Positions 1 through 12,599 of a stretch of 64,000 nucleotides of DNA are shown one piece after another. The translations under genes and the position numbers were made by a program. The DNA comes from Phoronis australis (taxonomy: Eukaryota; Phoronida; Phoronidae): contig NMRA01000183.1 of the NCBI GenBank assembly GCA_002633005.1, positions 692,942-756,941 on the forward strand, read 5' to 3'. How positions within the stretch are numbered: position 1 is the stretch's first letter; every line of letters begins with the position of its first letter. The notes under the pieces are model-generated. The model saw nothing but the letters and a program-made list of their open reading frames with translations. It was not told the DNA's origin and did not search any database.

Positions 1-590
1 CACATCTTAATACATGTTTAATAAGATTAATTGCAGCTATAGGGCCGTTTGATACAATTACATTATTTAGTGAAAATTCAAAATGAGGTGACATTTTTGA
101 AAAATACGATAATTTATTCCAAGTATCTATCCGAAACGTGCAGATAAAGGTTTTCTGATAGATAAAATACATGTATAAGCAAACATGATCGATCAATGAG
201 CTTTGAAATGTATTGTGGATAGCTCATCTCATTGGTTGCAGTGTAGGGCTTTCCATGAACTTTTTTTCTTTAGAAAGGAAAAGTTAGAGATCATGACATA
301 TGTAGTGTATGTTACCGTAAACAGGATACATTACAACAAATTTTAACGACTGTTATGTCACTAATAAAAGTGGACTCTGGACAAAACAAGAGACAATTTG
401 ATTTTGAACACCTATTGCAAAGTTGTCACGGTCAACATTCAAGAATCAAAAAACTGAACAACTGGATGGAAAAGTGTGACTGAAGGATAAAAAAACTGGA
501 CATCTGGGTCGAAGTGAAAACGTTAGAGTGAAATGTTCGTTGCAACACACAAAGACTTATCGTGGAACGAGAGATGTAGAGCCCAAAAAT
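1..590. repeat. Diverged dispersed repeat, copy 1
   Basis: No gene is recognisable here. The stretch resembles 51930-52600 in the same orientation. Shared, collinear blocks include a segment with 'ttaccgtaaaca' (about 311 and 52217), 'gaacacct' followed by a related stretch (about 405 and 52392), and 'acacacaaa' near 547 and 52543. The copies are old, with many substitutions and a trinucleotide expansion present only in the second. The nature of the family is unknown. Confidence 0.45.
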
Positions 591-665
591 GCCCAACAGC
601 TTATTTTGTTGATGTTTTTAAAGTTGAATGGGAAATTGCAGGTGTTACCAAAACATGAAATGCCC

Positions 666-673
666 TCCTTATA
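666..673. repeat. Target site duplication, left (TCCTTATA)
   Basis: Eight bases immediately outside the left inverted end of the Merlin element. They match exactly the eight bases at 4617-4624 outside the right end. Confidence 0.85.
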
Positions 674-3600
674 GGAATTGTTCTGAAACCCCCCTCGACC
701 CCACACCCCTCGGCCCACGCCTCACAACCCCCTCGACAAGGTGCATAGAAATTGATCTGTGCTGTTAATTTTGTCATACCTTCATCCAATTTTCAATTAA
801 TTGACTTTGAAGTTACAGTTATTTTGCCGACTTAATCACCAGTCGGTTACCCGTACAGTGACGTCATAGGAATGTCTGACACCTACCGGCGATTGTGTGT
901 ATTCATTTACAGGGTACAGAAACAATTCATCCTTTGCAGTGTTGACGAAATTTTTCCCAGAGACGAGCAAAGAAGTCTCGTTTTTAACTGTTGATACACA
1001 TTTCTTTACAAATGAGTATCGAAGGATCATTCCAGTTGTAAAGTACATGTAGGTTATACTGATGATGATGGCTATCACACAGAGTATCATTCAAATTGTA
1101 TTTGAGCAGTATGGACAACAGATTAACAGACTTTTCACTAATAAAAGCCTAACATCAAAAATTCGAACTTGAATTTGCACTTGACAGCGTATTACCTCAG
1201 AGGGCATGTTCTAACCATCCACAAAAGCTTGTAAAACGAGTTTGTGAAGGCACCTATGGACAAAGACAAACGTAGTCTGCTGGCTGTAAAAAAATCGAAC
1301 GACGCCAACGCCTCAACGTGTTACGAAACCAATGTGCGCAAGAAAACAAAGCACTACACAATTTGCATTATCAATCTGAAGGTTTCGTTAACCTTGGCAA
1401 TGCCGTTCTTAGTAACAATTCTTTCAGAAATTCAATTGTAGACAGGTTGGAATGTGCATTCTCTCACGCTTTGCTATTTTAAAGACAGCACATATTTAGC
1501 CCGAGAGTAATCCGCATTTTTTACGTACGGTACACGTCTGCCATAAAATGGTGGTGAATGTTCATGAAATATTGAGTGCGCTCTATTTTAATAATTTTGG
1601 ATTTCGTACTTCATCCGTAGCTCATCGGGGTATTATGAAACGTTGATTTCCATGCAGCTTGCCAATGAAATCTCTGAAGATGGTGCCAGTCGGCAATCAG
1701 CCACTGTAAATGTCATTTTAAACTTTTGGGAGTTTTTGGAAGTTAAATGGAGCGGTCTTAAAAGTCAAAAGTATGAAACACTTTTACTACTCAGTAGATA
1801 TCGCCAGGTGAAGATTTTTTAATGCTTGCAAATAAGTAAAACGAAACTGATGAGAACGAGCTTCGTAACACATGAACCTTCCCACGAAGTTCGACGACTT
1901 TGCGGGATGTATAGGGGTCAACGGTTGGGCGCCGGCTAAGCATCGGTGTCAAAAAACACTCAATCGTTTATACTGTTCTGGTGAAAATGGCATGACTGTG
2001 CTAGGTTTCCGTTACAGTACGACAATTGTTGTCCCCCGGCGACAACATAATATGCCGAGTGCGACAATATCAATACCGGCACAAAAGCTTATGGTAAAAA
2101 GAGCCGGTGGAGTCGGCCGAACATTATGCGATTTGTAACCAAGGCAAAAATGAATGGAACATGAAGCTTGGAGACACCTTGTTTAGGTGGATGCAGTGGA
2201 ATGTCCGGTGAACAAAGTGACCGTAGCTTACGATGTCATGGAAAAGAGGCAAACGACGGGCGTCGGTTTAAATATCCGTGAAGCATCACTAGTCATGACG
2301 CTCTGAGCAAATATTTTTAGAACAATTATGATAGAATAGACAAATCTTACTAACGAGGTGATTGGGCGTTGATTTTTATTTCCGCATGGTTTATCGGAAT
2401 ATGTAAAATTCTCCAAAACCGAAAAAGCACATGCTGCGGTAAATGTTTCAGTTCAGTGGAAAATGACATGACATTTTTAACCATAAAAGCGCCAAAACTA
2501 CATTTCAGAATAAGTCTTTGACAGTCAAAAATGCCGCGTAAGTAGGTGGTCTTTAGCGAATAGTTCGAAAAACTTTTGAAGTTTTTTGGAAACTATGGAT
2601 TTCCGTGGAAAAGTTTCAAATGCCACCAAAATGATCGCTAGTTATCACTGCTATCAGCACTGTGGGAGTGGTTCAAAAACGCAATAAAATGTGAATATTC
2701 ATAAAAGACATAACACCTGCAAGTTGTGAGATGCCCATTTCAAGTACCCATGACTATAAATTACAAGATAAGTGTGTAGGCTACCATTTTCAAAATGTCT
2801 CATGCTGAAATAGTCTAGCTCACGCGTGGCGTGGGTATTCAAGCAACAGATAGCGCTTGCCTTGGAGATGCTGGGAATAGACCGGACAGTAGTAATGACT
2901 TGGTACGGCTACCACCCAACTCATGAACAACCCCTTACGGTTTGGCTGTCCGGTGTCATGGTGCAAATTTACGAGTCGTTGATGGCCAGAAGAAAGAACA
3001 ACGTGGGCCATGTGGTTCAGCGACGATGTGTGTTTGGAGGATACTGCCTTGTACAGAACGTTGGATTTCTGCAGTTTGTGCTGAACAGGAACGCCAAATA
3101 CACTTCTCCCCATCTTACAACAGTTCATCTTGCTCGTCTCCGTCATCCACAGCGACATGTGGGATGCCTACCACGGTATCGTCAACCTCCCAGTTGTGCC
3201 ACCGTACACCCACCACACGGTCAACGATACCATGGACTTCGTTGATCCACAGACTAGCGCACACAGCAACCATGTCGAGTGTTTTTGGAAGAACGCGAAG
3301 TAGATGTTCAAGAGCATGTGTGGTGTCATCCCGGACATCTTGGAAGCGCATCTTGACGAGTTTATGTGGCAGCAACTTTACGCTGGCAACAGCGGTCGAC
3401 AGCTGTTTTTTACGATAGTCGACCCCACTCCTTGAGTACCATAAACCCAACGACTATTTTAAGGGCTACTCACTACTTCCCAATTGGACTGTTTCACTTG
3501 AAGTTTTCTACAACAGTACAATGTGCGCCTGAACATGACTTATACTTAAAAAAATAAAATTTTCTGTATAATTACCACTTTACAATAAAAATGTTTACCA

Positions 3601-4616
3601 TTACTAGGCCTACACAGGAATTGGTACAATGCTAACACAAGAATTAATAATTAAGTTACAATCGCAAACGAAATTCATTTTGCTTTCAGGCACCACACAG
3701 CAAAGGTCTTACTGCACCAACACGATTTCTAACTATACGCGCTTGAATGAAACGTGATAGACACCAGCATCACCTGGTTCCCGAAACATCTTGAATCACG
3801 CAATTATAAAAGAGTTCAGTATCGTTGCACGAAGGGACGAGATTAAGGCGGATTTTCCTTCCGTGCCTCTTGACAGTGTCATTCATCGTTTTCTTACCCT
3901 GTAAATGAATACACAAAATCACCGACTGATATCAGGCATTCCTATGACGTCATTCTACGGGTAATCGACTGGTGACAAAGTCGGCAAAAGAATTGTAACT
4001 TCAAAGTCAATCAATTAAAAAGTATATGGACGTATGGCAAAATTAACATACGCCTTGTGAACACGTGAATACTAAAATCATGATTCTAGGAGCTCGGCTG
4101 GATTTTCCCTGTTTTTTGCAATTAAGGCAGTCGATTCAGCACGTTCGAAAGCCAAAAAACAGAAAAAAAAACAGTAAAACCAAACTGTTAAATAAAACGA
4201 TTTCAAAGTGAAATGAAGTATATTGTAAAGGAGTATACGATATAATAAAAATAATAAAAATATAATTCACGTTAACGTACCCTCTCCTTCAGTTTATTAG
4301 AACTGGGCCTTTGATAGCCGCTCGTGGAACTGTTTCCTTGACAGCGATAGCGCGCTATTCAAGACCAGCGCGTTCTCACGCCACTTCCTGTTTTTAATCA
4401 CCAGAATTCAGCCAGAAAAGACCCGCGTGTACGTATGTCTTATGAGAAAGTTACCCAGCGACGTAATAAAAATATAAAATATGTAAAAAGCGCATAGATC
4501 CTCTATTGCCACAAGTCGGGGGTTCAGGGGGTTGTGGGTCGAGGGGGTCTTGGGTCGAGGGAGTCGTGTCGTGTTTCGAGGAGTGTGGGGGTCGGGGGAG
4601 GGTTTCAGAAAAATCC
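674..4616 (+). mobile_element. Merlin-type DNA transposon, degenerate
   Basis: The element is bounded by inverted ends: the left end reads GGAATTGTTCTGAAACCC and the right end, reverse-complemented, reads GGATTTTTCTGAAACCC. The 8-bp direct repeat TCCTTATA sits flush on both sides (666-673 and 4617-4624). Eight or nine base pairs is the known target duplication of the Merlin superfamily, and the interior carries a Merlin/IS1016-like DDE transposase relic at 2826-3440. Inside the tips are G/C-rich tandem arrays (about 690-740 and 4510-4600), then a second inverted block (about 765-930 against 3880-4045). The right arm holds about 430 bp (4050-4490) missing from the left, so the arms are asymmetric. 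The rest of the interior (930-2800, 3450-3880) holds nothing else I recognise. The mobile element call is firm; it cannot be autonomous now. Confidence 0.88.
2826..3440 (+). pseudogene. Merlin (ISXO2/IS1016-like) DDE transposase, broken
   Basis: The transposase would cut and rejoin the element ends. Two frames together cover much of an ISXO2-like DDE domain. The first (2826 to about 3120) gives VQIYESLMARRKNNVGH and then RRCVFGGYCLVQNVGFLQ, matching the family's 'veIDESlf.rrK.nrGh...wVFGg' region. The second (about 3140-3420) gives VIHSDMWDAYHGIVNLPV, then HSNHVECFWKNAK and MFKSMCGVIPDILE, matching the second D ('sDgw.aY') and the catalytic E ('vEsfW..K'). Breaks seen: the first catalytic Asp of the IDES motif is Tyr (IYES); a frameshift lies between about 3100 and 3150; a TAG stop follows WKNAK at about 3300. 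It sits centrally in the TSD-flanked element. The family call is strong and the gene is dead. Confidence 0.85.
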
Positions 4617-4624
4617 TCCTTATA
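4617..4624. repeat. Target site duplication, right (TCCTTATA)
   Basis: Partner of 666-673. The exact 8-bp match, flush with both inverted ends, fixes the element's limits. Confidence 0.85.
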
Positions 4625-7600
4625 ATCGAGCATGTTATAATATGTCAATTTGGCCGTGTGTCAAAAAACGGGATGTTTAGATAGTGAAATTAAAAGTGAA
4701 ACAGCCGCCAACAAGGGGCCAATTGTCAAATACACCGTGCGCAGTCAGCACGAACTAGTGGATTAGGTTCTTTGCCTAGGTAAACTTTCATGTTTTAAAA
4801 TTTTAAGAGGTCGTTAAATTGCAAAAATGGAGTCTGAGGTTTCCAACCCAGCTTACATGTAAAAGTTGTTTGACTAAAATAAGAAGTCACCCGACCTCTT
4901 GGGGTCCTCAAATTTGCACCGTGTATTCCTAAATGTAGACGTGCATTCATTCTTTAACTCAATTTTCCCGGCCGGCGAACGAACATACATGTAGAACACA
5001 GGCGACTGCATGGCCTGGTGCCTCGAATTTCACCGATCTTGCCCGATTTTGCTTTTGCCAAACAAATTCCGACTTCTGTCTACTTCCTGCTTTAATTTAA
5101 TCATTGTGCCAAATGTGCCGCTTTCACGAAATAAAACGGAACAGTTGTGAATCAAAGGTTATAAAGCTAGAAGAACGGTTCGTAATTTTAACTTTGGAAG
5201 TCAACACGAACTTTGAAACGAATTTAGAATTAATTAATCTTTGACTTTGATACACGCGCTGCTGACTTGCTGTGGCGACACGTTTTGATTACTGTTCGTT
5301 GTTGTATTTTAATTTTAAATTTAAAGATTTTCGTCTTGCAAATTGACTCTGCTTTCAGTACTTTGACTAAGATAAATTCGTGTGAAAGCATGTCATGTCC
5401 ACGTGACGAAGCATAAAGACTTAACGTATATTTCGACATATTCACCACAGACAGGACCGAAGTTGAAAATATAACGGCTACAGAAGGTAAATTGTCAACC
5501 CTTTAACTCGCCCGTCAGAGTATGAATGAAGCTAAGGTGCCAAAAACATCAAATTTGTTCGTGCTTGACCCAAGAACTATCCAAAGATATCATTGGCCAT
5601 ATAGACAAAATACAAACCGTAATGGCTGGATTACAATTGAAGCATTTAAACGGTCTAGAGGCCGGCATGAAAGGGGCATATACCACTGACGTCTTTTTGA
5701 CCGCGTCAGTAGCGAATTGGTCTCCCTAAATTAGCCAAAGTTCATTCCAGAGATCAGTGTTTTGTTCATATTTAGATACATGTATTTTGTGTAGGCTAGG
5801 CAAACCAACCACGAGGGAGCCTACTCGTTGCAAAAGTAAATCTCTTTGTTAATTTCCGCCATTTTGATTTGCGGAAAGGTGTCTGGGAAAAATGTTGGTG
5901 TTTGCAAGAGATTCGCAGCAACGCACCCATATAATAGGCTTTGTAATGAGCAAGGGTGTGATAACCAGAGTGACCAAAAAGACAGTTATGCTCAGCCAGG
6001 TTACAGGTTTTGACTATCACATGCAGACGTGGTAGCGTGAAAATTGCATGTATACCAAGATTTCGGAACCATCCGAACGAACGCCACGAGGTAGTGCATT
6101 TTTCTGACAAATCGCTGGTGGAATTAAAGGCATTCTTTCGTAATCGAGTTACTTTTTTAATGCTACTCATAACTGAACGCCATGTGCGAAATATTAAAGT
6201 TAAGAATATGCTTTGACACTCGACAGGACTTGGTATATATACATGTAATGACATTTTCGTAGTCGTAAACTCGAAAGTTAGAATTCATTGTAAAAGTCCA
6301 CCGTACTGGGTAAAAATGCAGGATTGAGTTTATGGTCTGATTTCAACGGCAGATTTTTATTTTAAGGTCTTTCGGGGAAGCTGTTTTAGTGGTGCAGTTT
6401 TGAAAATATTCAATAGACTTTAACATGTGCTATCAATTGAATGTCCTGTTTCGAAGCTTTAAAACTTTTCATTAGATTTATAACAAATGGCGATGCGAAT
6501 GCAATTTTTGTAATTTGTTTTCTGAATAAATAGTTACATGTACATCGTGGTGCTCTAAAATACTCTCATAGCAAGTTTTTTATTGGTGTACAGAACATAA
6601 ATACAAAGACATGTAAGACAAAAAATTCAAGCCATTCTCTCTCTTAGCATACACACACGCCCACACGCACCCGCGCCCCCTCAGCATACCCACCCAGTTT
6701 TAATAGGATGTTGTCAGGAAAACGTTATGGTTAACCAGTTCCTCCAGGTTGCATGGCTTTCATCTAAATTACCAGTAGTTAATAAAATTCTTCTTTGAAT
6801 ATAGAATTCTCTTTCTAATAACTTGAGGAAATGTCAGAAACTGGGAATATTTTTACACCCATATACGTAAATTAAATGATTTAAATGAAAAAGTATCCAG
6901 TTTATGATATTTTACTCGTTAAATATATTTGAATGAGCATCTGCACCCGTCTTACTCCCTTACCCCTCACTCCTCAATTCGGTGCAGGCCTTTACTCGTT
7001 GTTTTCCGAGCCTCATTGGTCGATTGTTATCACGTGCCCAGAGTTTGGTCAGCTCTGGGCTCTCAAACACTGATGATTGTCACGTGCCCTTAGGAATTCA
7101 CATTATTATTGTAAAGATATCTATCATAAAAAACTATTTTCAAGAAAACATTATTTTGTCAATAACCATATCTACACCTTTTACAAACAACTTCTATCAA
7201 TCTTTTATATTATTGCATTCGAAAAAGATATGATCCACTTTTTTCACTTTGTAACTGGCAGAAAGTACATACTCAGAGTCCAGCAAAAAAGACTTCGTTA
7301 CAGGTATTCAGTGTAATAGTTTAAACTGCAATGCGCATAACTTGAAACCGTAAGTAATGTTAAATGGCAATGGTAATAATTTTCCAGACATCATTTAGAA
7401 AGTTATTACCTTCTTCCTGAAATCTTTTTGGGGCAATAAGCAAGATATTTTATATATCACTTTACATATTGACGTGCAGTTTAAAAATTACGGATATTAA
7501 AAGGTATTATTGGTCCATATATCTTAATTAACTGCAATTACAACGGTGTTCTCAGAAACGACGAAATTGTCTCAATCAGAAAACAATATTTCAAAACGTG

Positions 7601-7630
7601 TGTCGGCATACTCGAGATCATTTTAAATTC
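4625..7630. other. Unassigned, AT-rich, no supported gene
   Basis: Reading frames here (the longest, 5796-6254 minus, is 152 codons) match no family I recognise and lack splice or promoter context. There is a short CA/CG-rich run at about 6648-6685. TACATGTA palindromes occur at 4854, 4986, 5777, 6240 and 6535. Nothing else was seen. Confidence 0.5.
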
Positions 7631-7639
7631 ACTAAATGA

Positions 7640-9350
7640 GTAAAACATGTTATTTTATCAAGTAGGTCATTAATAAAAATAACACCACCACTAGAATACT
7701 TTCTAAAGAAGATTTTCCGTCTATAATTATTCTATCATTATGCCATAAAGTTGTTGAGAGTGAATCATTCACATCTTTACGGGGCTGTTTACTTATGAAA
7801 AAGACTAGTTACAAAAAAGGATTGATATTTAATAAAATCTTTTCCAAAATTTGTAATATTTGACTTTACAATCTCTGTTTCAAGTTAAAATAATTCAGAC
7901 ACCCATTTTGTTTCTCAAGTATGTAGTCTTTTTATCCATGAAATATTTATAGCCTTGTTTAAAAGAATTATATACAACATTTTCATTCCTCCTTCCACGT
8001 AAGTTTTAATTAATACATCTCTCTCACTTCTCTCCACTTTGTTATTCCAAATAAAATTCTTACGTTCAACTCATTCATAATAATGTCTGGTGGAGTAGGC
8101 TGGGTTGTCATAATGTGAATAATTTTTGGCACCATCAAGATCTTTACCACCGTAACTTTCCCAAAAAAAGAGATTTTGCTTCTAGACCAAGTTTTGATAA
8201 CATTATTGATTTTATCAATCATTTCATTTTAGTTGATATCAATCCTTTTTTTAGGTTAAAACTGAACTTGAATTAAATTCATCCAAATAACATTTGTTTT
8301 GACATGATTTACTCTCAAACCAGACATTTCTGTATATTTACTCAAAACTTCCATAGTAGCTTCCAAACTACGCCATGAACCATGTAAGAAAAACGTTGTG
8401 TCATCAGCATACTGAGTAAGTATAAATCATTATTTTCTATTTGAATGCCTTAAATTGCCCTGTCTTGTTTCGTCATCATAGGTAATATTTCAGCACATAA
8501 AATGAAAACACATCATTCATAACTGAATCACACTGTTCGAAAGATTTTGAATTTTTTCTAAATGGTACAGTATACCGGAACGGCATATTGCTTCTTAACA
8601 CCAGTTACTGTATCTTGAACTATGCCTACATAATCCTTGCAATTTAGAAGTGAATTATCAAATTTCCAGAGTCCTTTACCGCTCATAATTTATTTAAATT
8701 TTAAGCTTAACAAGACCCGAGAATGATCTGATCTGGAACTTGGACTTAAACAAGTTCTTTGGATGCAATGCATCAATGATTTGGAAACCAGACAAAGGTC
8801 AAACATAGACTGCCAAGTGAATCTTCTCATTGAAGGAAAAAATTTCGAAAGCGATCCCAGACATCAAACGTATTAATTATTCCCTTTAGACATTTAGTAT
8901 CCAGTTCTTGACTCAGAACTACATTAAAATAGCTACATAAAATAAAATTATCGACATAAATTTCTACGATTATTGAAAATATATTATTATAAAAGTCCAG
9001 GTTATCAATATTTGCACCGTACCAAGTTACAGTGATCCTCTCACTCCCTCCATAATTATTTCTATTATAACATAATTTCCCGTAGGATCCTTTGTCACAG
9101 CTTGGAGTGTAACCTGAAAGTTATTGTTAAATTGACTAGCTACTCCTCTTCAGTTGTTCTTGTAAGTCCTCAAATAACAAGTGTAACGCCACTGAGATTC
9201 TTTGTACGGCTCCAAATCACAAGCAAATTGAGGGTCTTGTAGACAGTATATATTAAATGCTTTACTTCTTGTGCAATTAAAGACATCTCTTAATATTTCT
9301 GTGGTTCCTGATCTCTGGCAATTAACTGAAACGATATTGATTCCGATCAT
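7640..9350 (-). pseudogene. LINE ORF2 relic: endonuclease and reverse transcriptase
   Basis: ORF2 normally nicks target DNA and copies the element RNA into it. Minus-strand pieces: 9350-9150 has INIVSVNCQRSGTTEILRDVF and IYCLQDPQ, the 'isvNcqGl...k..dvf...iclQEt' start of the endonuclease. About 8760-8590 has SRSDHSRVLL and GKGLWKFDNSLL, the 'SDHs.v' and 'G.G.WkfN.SLL' end of that domain. About 8420-8270 has QYADDTTFFLHGSWRSLEA and MSGLRVN..KT, the RT active-site region with both Asp residues kept. 8222-8010 has KTWSRSKISFFGKVTVVKIL ('W..r.lsl.GKi.vik'). About 8000-7640 has GGMKMLYI, ISWIKRLHT and IFINDLLDKI in shifted frames. Much of the RT upstream of YADD is missing or unreadable. Non-functional. 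Confidence 0.82.
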
Positions 9351-10017
9351 AATAGGAAATAAAAACTCTTTTTACAAGAGAAATCTTGAGATCACATAAA
9401 GTATTACAAAAACTTAAAGGGTGTGCAGGTGGAACCAAGTATACATTCTCACATACAAATTCACAATCAAAGCATGAATCAAAAAGATTATTAATAAACA
9501 AATCAGATGACAACATTGACAAATATACTGACTAATGAAGTGTACAGTGTAGTCTCCTTCCAGTTCATAATGGCACAAGAGTATTTCCAACAAACTCAAA
9601 TAAATTACAAAAACTAACAGTTCCAATGTGCCACACAGAGATCTCCATTAATGAATATCTTGGTTTAACTCCAAATCATTAACTTGGTGTACAGTACATT
9701 AGCCGACTACTCTTTCAGATATATCTTCCCATCGCAGGTCATAGAGCCTTTCATTCCTCCCCTCGCACCAACATCCCTTACCGCTTTGAATAGTTTTGCC
9801 CTTCGCTTTGTGAGACTCTCGTTGACATAAACGCCCGCATCAACATCTTTCAAGGGCTCACACATTTGAACGATCACGTATGAGCAAAACTAATCCAAAG
9901 TAGTGCGGCAATGTGGATGAGTTGACTTGCTATTATGCTTGACTGAAAACCGTCCTATTCTGTGGCTTCTACTGACATCGGCTTCAGTTGTATTGGCGCC
10001 CATTCTCTTATCCAATT

Positions 10018-10287
10018 CTAACACAATTTTATCAGTTGATTCCCCTCTGTCTCCTTTTTACCAGCAATAACTAGAAAATGTTTCCTGCTATACTGTTGCT
10101 GCTTGCCACGTTCTTCTTGTAAGGCGACTATTTCAAAATCATACTTTTGCCTCAAATCGGACAGTTCTTGCCTTAACGCAGTTTTTTCTGGTCCTTTTCT
10201 TTCAACTTTTCTGCAAACTGAATTTCTAAACTTTTCATCTAGCCAACCGTGTAACATATTCTTTAATGTACACTGTGGAGCGTGCAA
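10018..10287 (-). pseudogene. LINE ORF1-like fragment
   Basis: This 89-codon frame contains a heptad-like charged stretch (RQELSDLRQKYDFEIVALQE) followed by ERGKQQQYSRKHFLVIAGKKE. That resembles the 'coiled coil, then eqysRr..LvI.Gi.E' arrangement of the RNA-binding ORF1 protein of many animal LINEs. It lies just upstream, in minus-strand order, of the endonuclease relic, as ORF1 should. The frame ends soon after the motif, so the RNA-recognition part is truncated. The family call rests on this one motif and its position. Confidence 0.55.
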
Positions 10288-10299
10288 TCAGTTCAGGGA

Positions 10300-12260
10300 T
10301 CACGCTGCACTCGGCCCATTTTGAAGAATCGTGCTTCGATCTGTCTCAGAAACGGAGATTTGAAGGTTTTTCCAACCCGTATGCGTATTTGACGGAGAAA
10401 CGTTGTTCCGTGTTGTGCCATTGCTGGAACGTAGTTGTCAGCGTGATCTTCAGCATGAAATTGTAATTGAGATAATGAATGTGATTGCAGTAAGTTTCCG
10501 TCATTCTATTTCGTGGGAATGCATGTTATCCAAATATAGGTCAATGCCCAAAAGTAAAAAATGGAGTGTAGATGACACGGAAATAGTTTGAGATCCCGAC
10601 CGCAGCTGGCACAGGGGCTAGTGTCGGACACTGGACAGAAATATTCGACGATTTCCAACGGTACAAATTTTTCCTAATTTTGGAACAGAAAAGACAGAAA
10701 CAGTACCATTTACCAAAAAGAAAATCCATTTAGCATCACTACAAATGTGTTCGTTCCTGACAAACGCTTTGACAGTCAGGGGAAAACGATAAGCTTTAAG
10801 TCCAAAACAAATGTTACCCGACACTGAAATTGATAGAAATTGATATCGTGATTCAATGAAAAGCTGTAATTACCACTTTGAAATCAGGACTGTCTGCAAA
10901 CTGAGTAAGCTTCAACATGGCTTCTCTGGTCTACTGCCCCGGTTCGGCAGATATGGTCGAGTATGTACGGCCTGAACACGCAAATTCTGACCATATGGCG
11001 AGGTCTAACTCATTACCTGTTTTAGCTACGGCCTTCATCCTCATCTTCATATCTGTCTTCAAACGCTTCAAGCCCGCTCTCTCAGTCACTGTAACTTATC
11101 CGCCGTTGCAAATTTACTGTCAACTGATCAAGCTTGTTTAGTTACGTGGTTATGTGATTCCTTATGCCAATCATAATGCGGTCTTTTCCAAAAACTAAAG
11201 AGTATTGAATAGTTAAAGCTATTGTGCCAACACTTTACAGAGTCAAGGTAAAGTTGATCCCACCTCTCTGCTCGAGACGTAAAACAATTAACGTTTTAGC
11301 GATAATTAATTAATTGGGCACTGCAAATTCAGTTGACATTGCGAGTGAATGCTGAAATAGCTATCAGAGTTAATCCATGTGTATGTTATATTGACTGAAA
11401 TCCCCAAGTAATTAAAAGAATTTTCACTAGTCAAAGTTTAATTGGCGTTTCCTAGGCTTCGGCAAATCGACTTAATTTGAAATCAGGAACATAAGTTCTC
11501 GAAAAGGGCTTAGTGGATTTTTGCCAAATTTTTCCGAACTTCATATTTTTTCACCAGTCTCAAAAGCTCTGCTGGTACTTTCGATATACGTATAAAGGCC
11601 TAGTTTTTACAAAAAAATAGCGTACAGTTTGCGATTTTTTGTCATAGAAACCAAATTTAGACAGTAATAACAAAATTCTGAGGTAACTGGTGGAGTTTTC
11701 ATTTAAAAACAGGTTTCATTAAAATCGACCGAGGCGTTATTTTCTATGAATCATTCTCAAAAATGAAATTTTGATTTAAACTAGTGTTAATGTAATAATA
11801 TTAGCCCATATATATGAAATATACTTTGATAATACATCCCTGATAAACTTTATTTGTTGACAAAGCCTGTTTTTTCAGATACCAGTTAGAATGGAGACCA
11901 CTAAATAAGGTTTGGGATAATCATAAGTATGTAAGTAGAGTCACCAGATCAGCTACACTCATCTTCCCAATTTCACACCCTCCTGTCCGGGCTCCTTATA
12001 CATGTACCTGATAGGTGGGATCGTTGGAGCACTTTTACTGTTATGAACGTTGCAGTTTGATGTTGAATTATTTATATTTTTTCGAATGACAATCTTTACT
12101 GGTAATAATCATAAAGTTCATTTGTTCGTTAAAATATGTGTAGCACTGATGTCCCTAGAAGGCGTCGTTGCGAGGAAATGGGACTACAAAATCAGTCTTG
12201 TTGACAACCCGAAGGTGTTATTTCGTGCAGTGTGAGGAATTTGGACTTTGTGCTTCCAAG
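10300..12260. other. Unassigned stretch, no supported gene
   Basis: Short frames only. The frame at 10917-11141 (plus) has a hydrophobic run (PVLATAFILIFISVF) but no homology I recognise and no supporting signal. Nothing else was seen. Confidence 0.45.
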
Positions 12261-12263
12261 ACA

Positions 12264-12328
12264 CTTTGCCTTATTTATTTGCCTTATTTATTTGCCTTAT
12301 TTATTTGCCTTATTTATTGGGGGGGGGG
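12264..12328. repeat. 13-bp minisatellite followed by a poly-G run
   Basis: Four near-perfect head-to-tail copies of TGCCTTATTTATT, ending in a run of about ten G residues. A simple tandem array. Confidence 0.9.
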
Positions 12329-12599
12329 GTGCAACGGGACAGTTTTTTGGAAATTCAATAACCCTCCATTAATTGTTGTAAAATGGGAATCTCTACTAGG
12401 TACACTGTTACTGAAAATGTGTCCCAATACGTGGTAGAGTGTAGGCAAGTATCAACGGTCAACGGCTGGAGTTGTACTGGAAAGCGGTTACTCTGGTTCA
12501 ACTATTCATTTATTGATCAACCTGTAAGTAAAATGCATAATGGTGCACTGTATTTGAGTATTCGTGGAATAATATTTCTAGTTTGAATCTTCGATGATG

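Larger units (their letters stand above)
7640..10290 (-). mobile_element. LINE (non-LTR retrotransposon) remnant
   Basis: Reading on the minus strand, parts of a LINE occur in the expected order: an ORF1-like fragment (10287-10018), an AP endonuclease start (about 9350-9150), the end of the endonuclease domain (about 8800-8600), a reverse transcriptase with YADD (8411-8400), and the post-RT tail (8222 to about 7640). Stops and frameshifts separate the pieces, and the total length of about 2.6 kb is shorter than a full element, so internal deletions are likely. An L1/Tx1-like clade is my guess from the tail motifs. No target duplication was found. Confidence 0.8.

Noticed and set aside
5796-6254. 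152-codon open frame, minus strand, the longest in the window
   Set aside because: It resembles no family I know and has no promoter, splice or codon support. A frame of this length can occur by chance in 64 kb read in six frames.
12400-12522. Exon-like segment (YTVTENVSQYVVECRQ..., ending before GTAAGT)
   Set aside because: The acceptor and donor are plausible, but no homology or neighbouring exon supports it.
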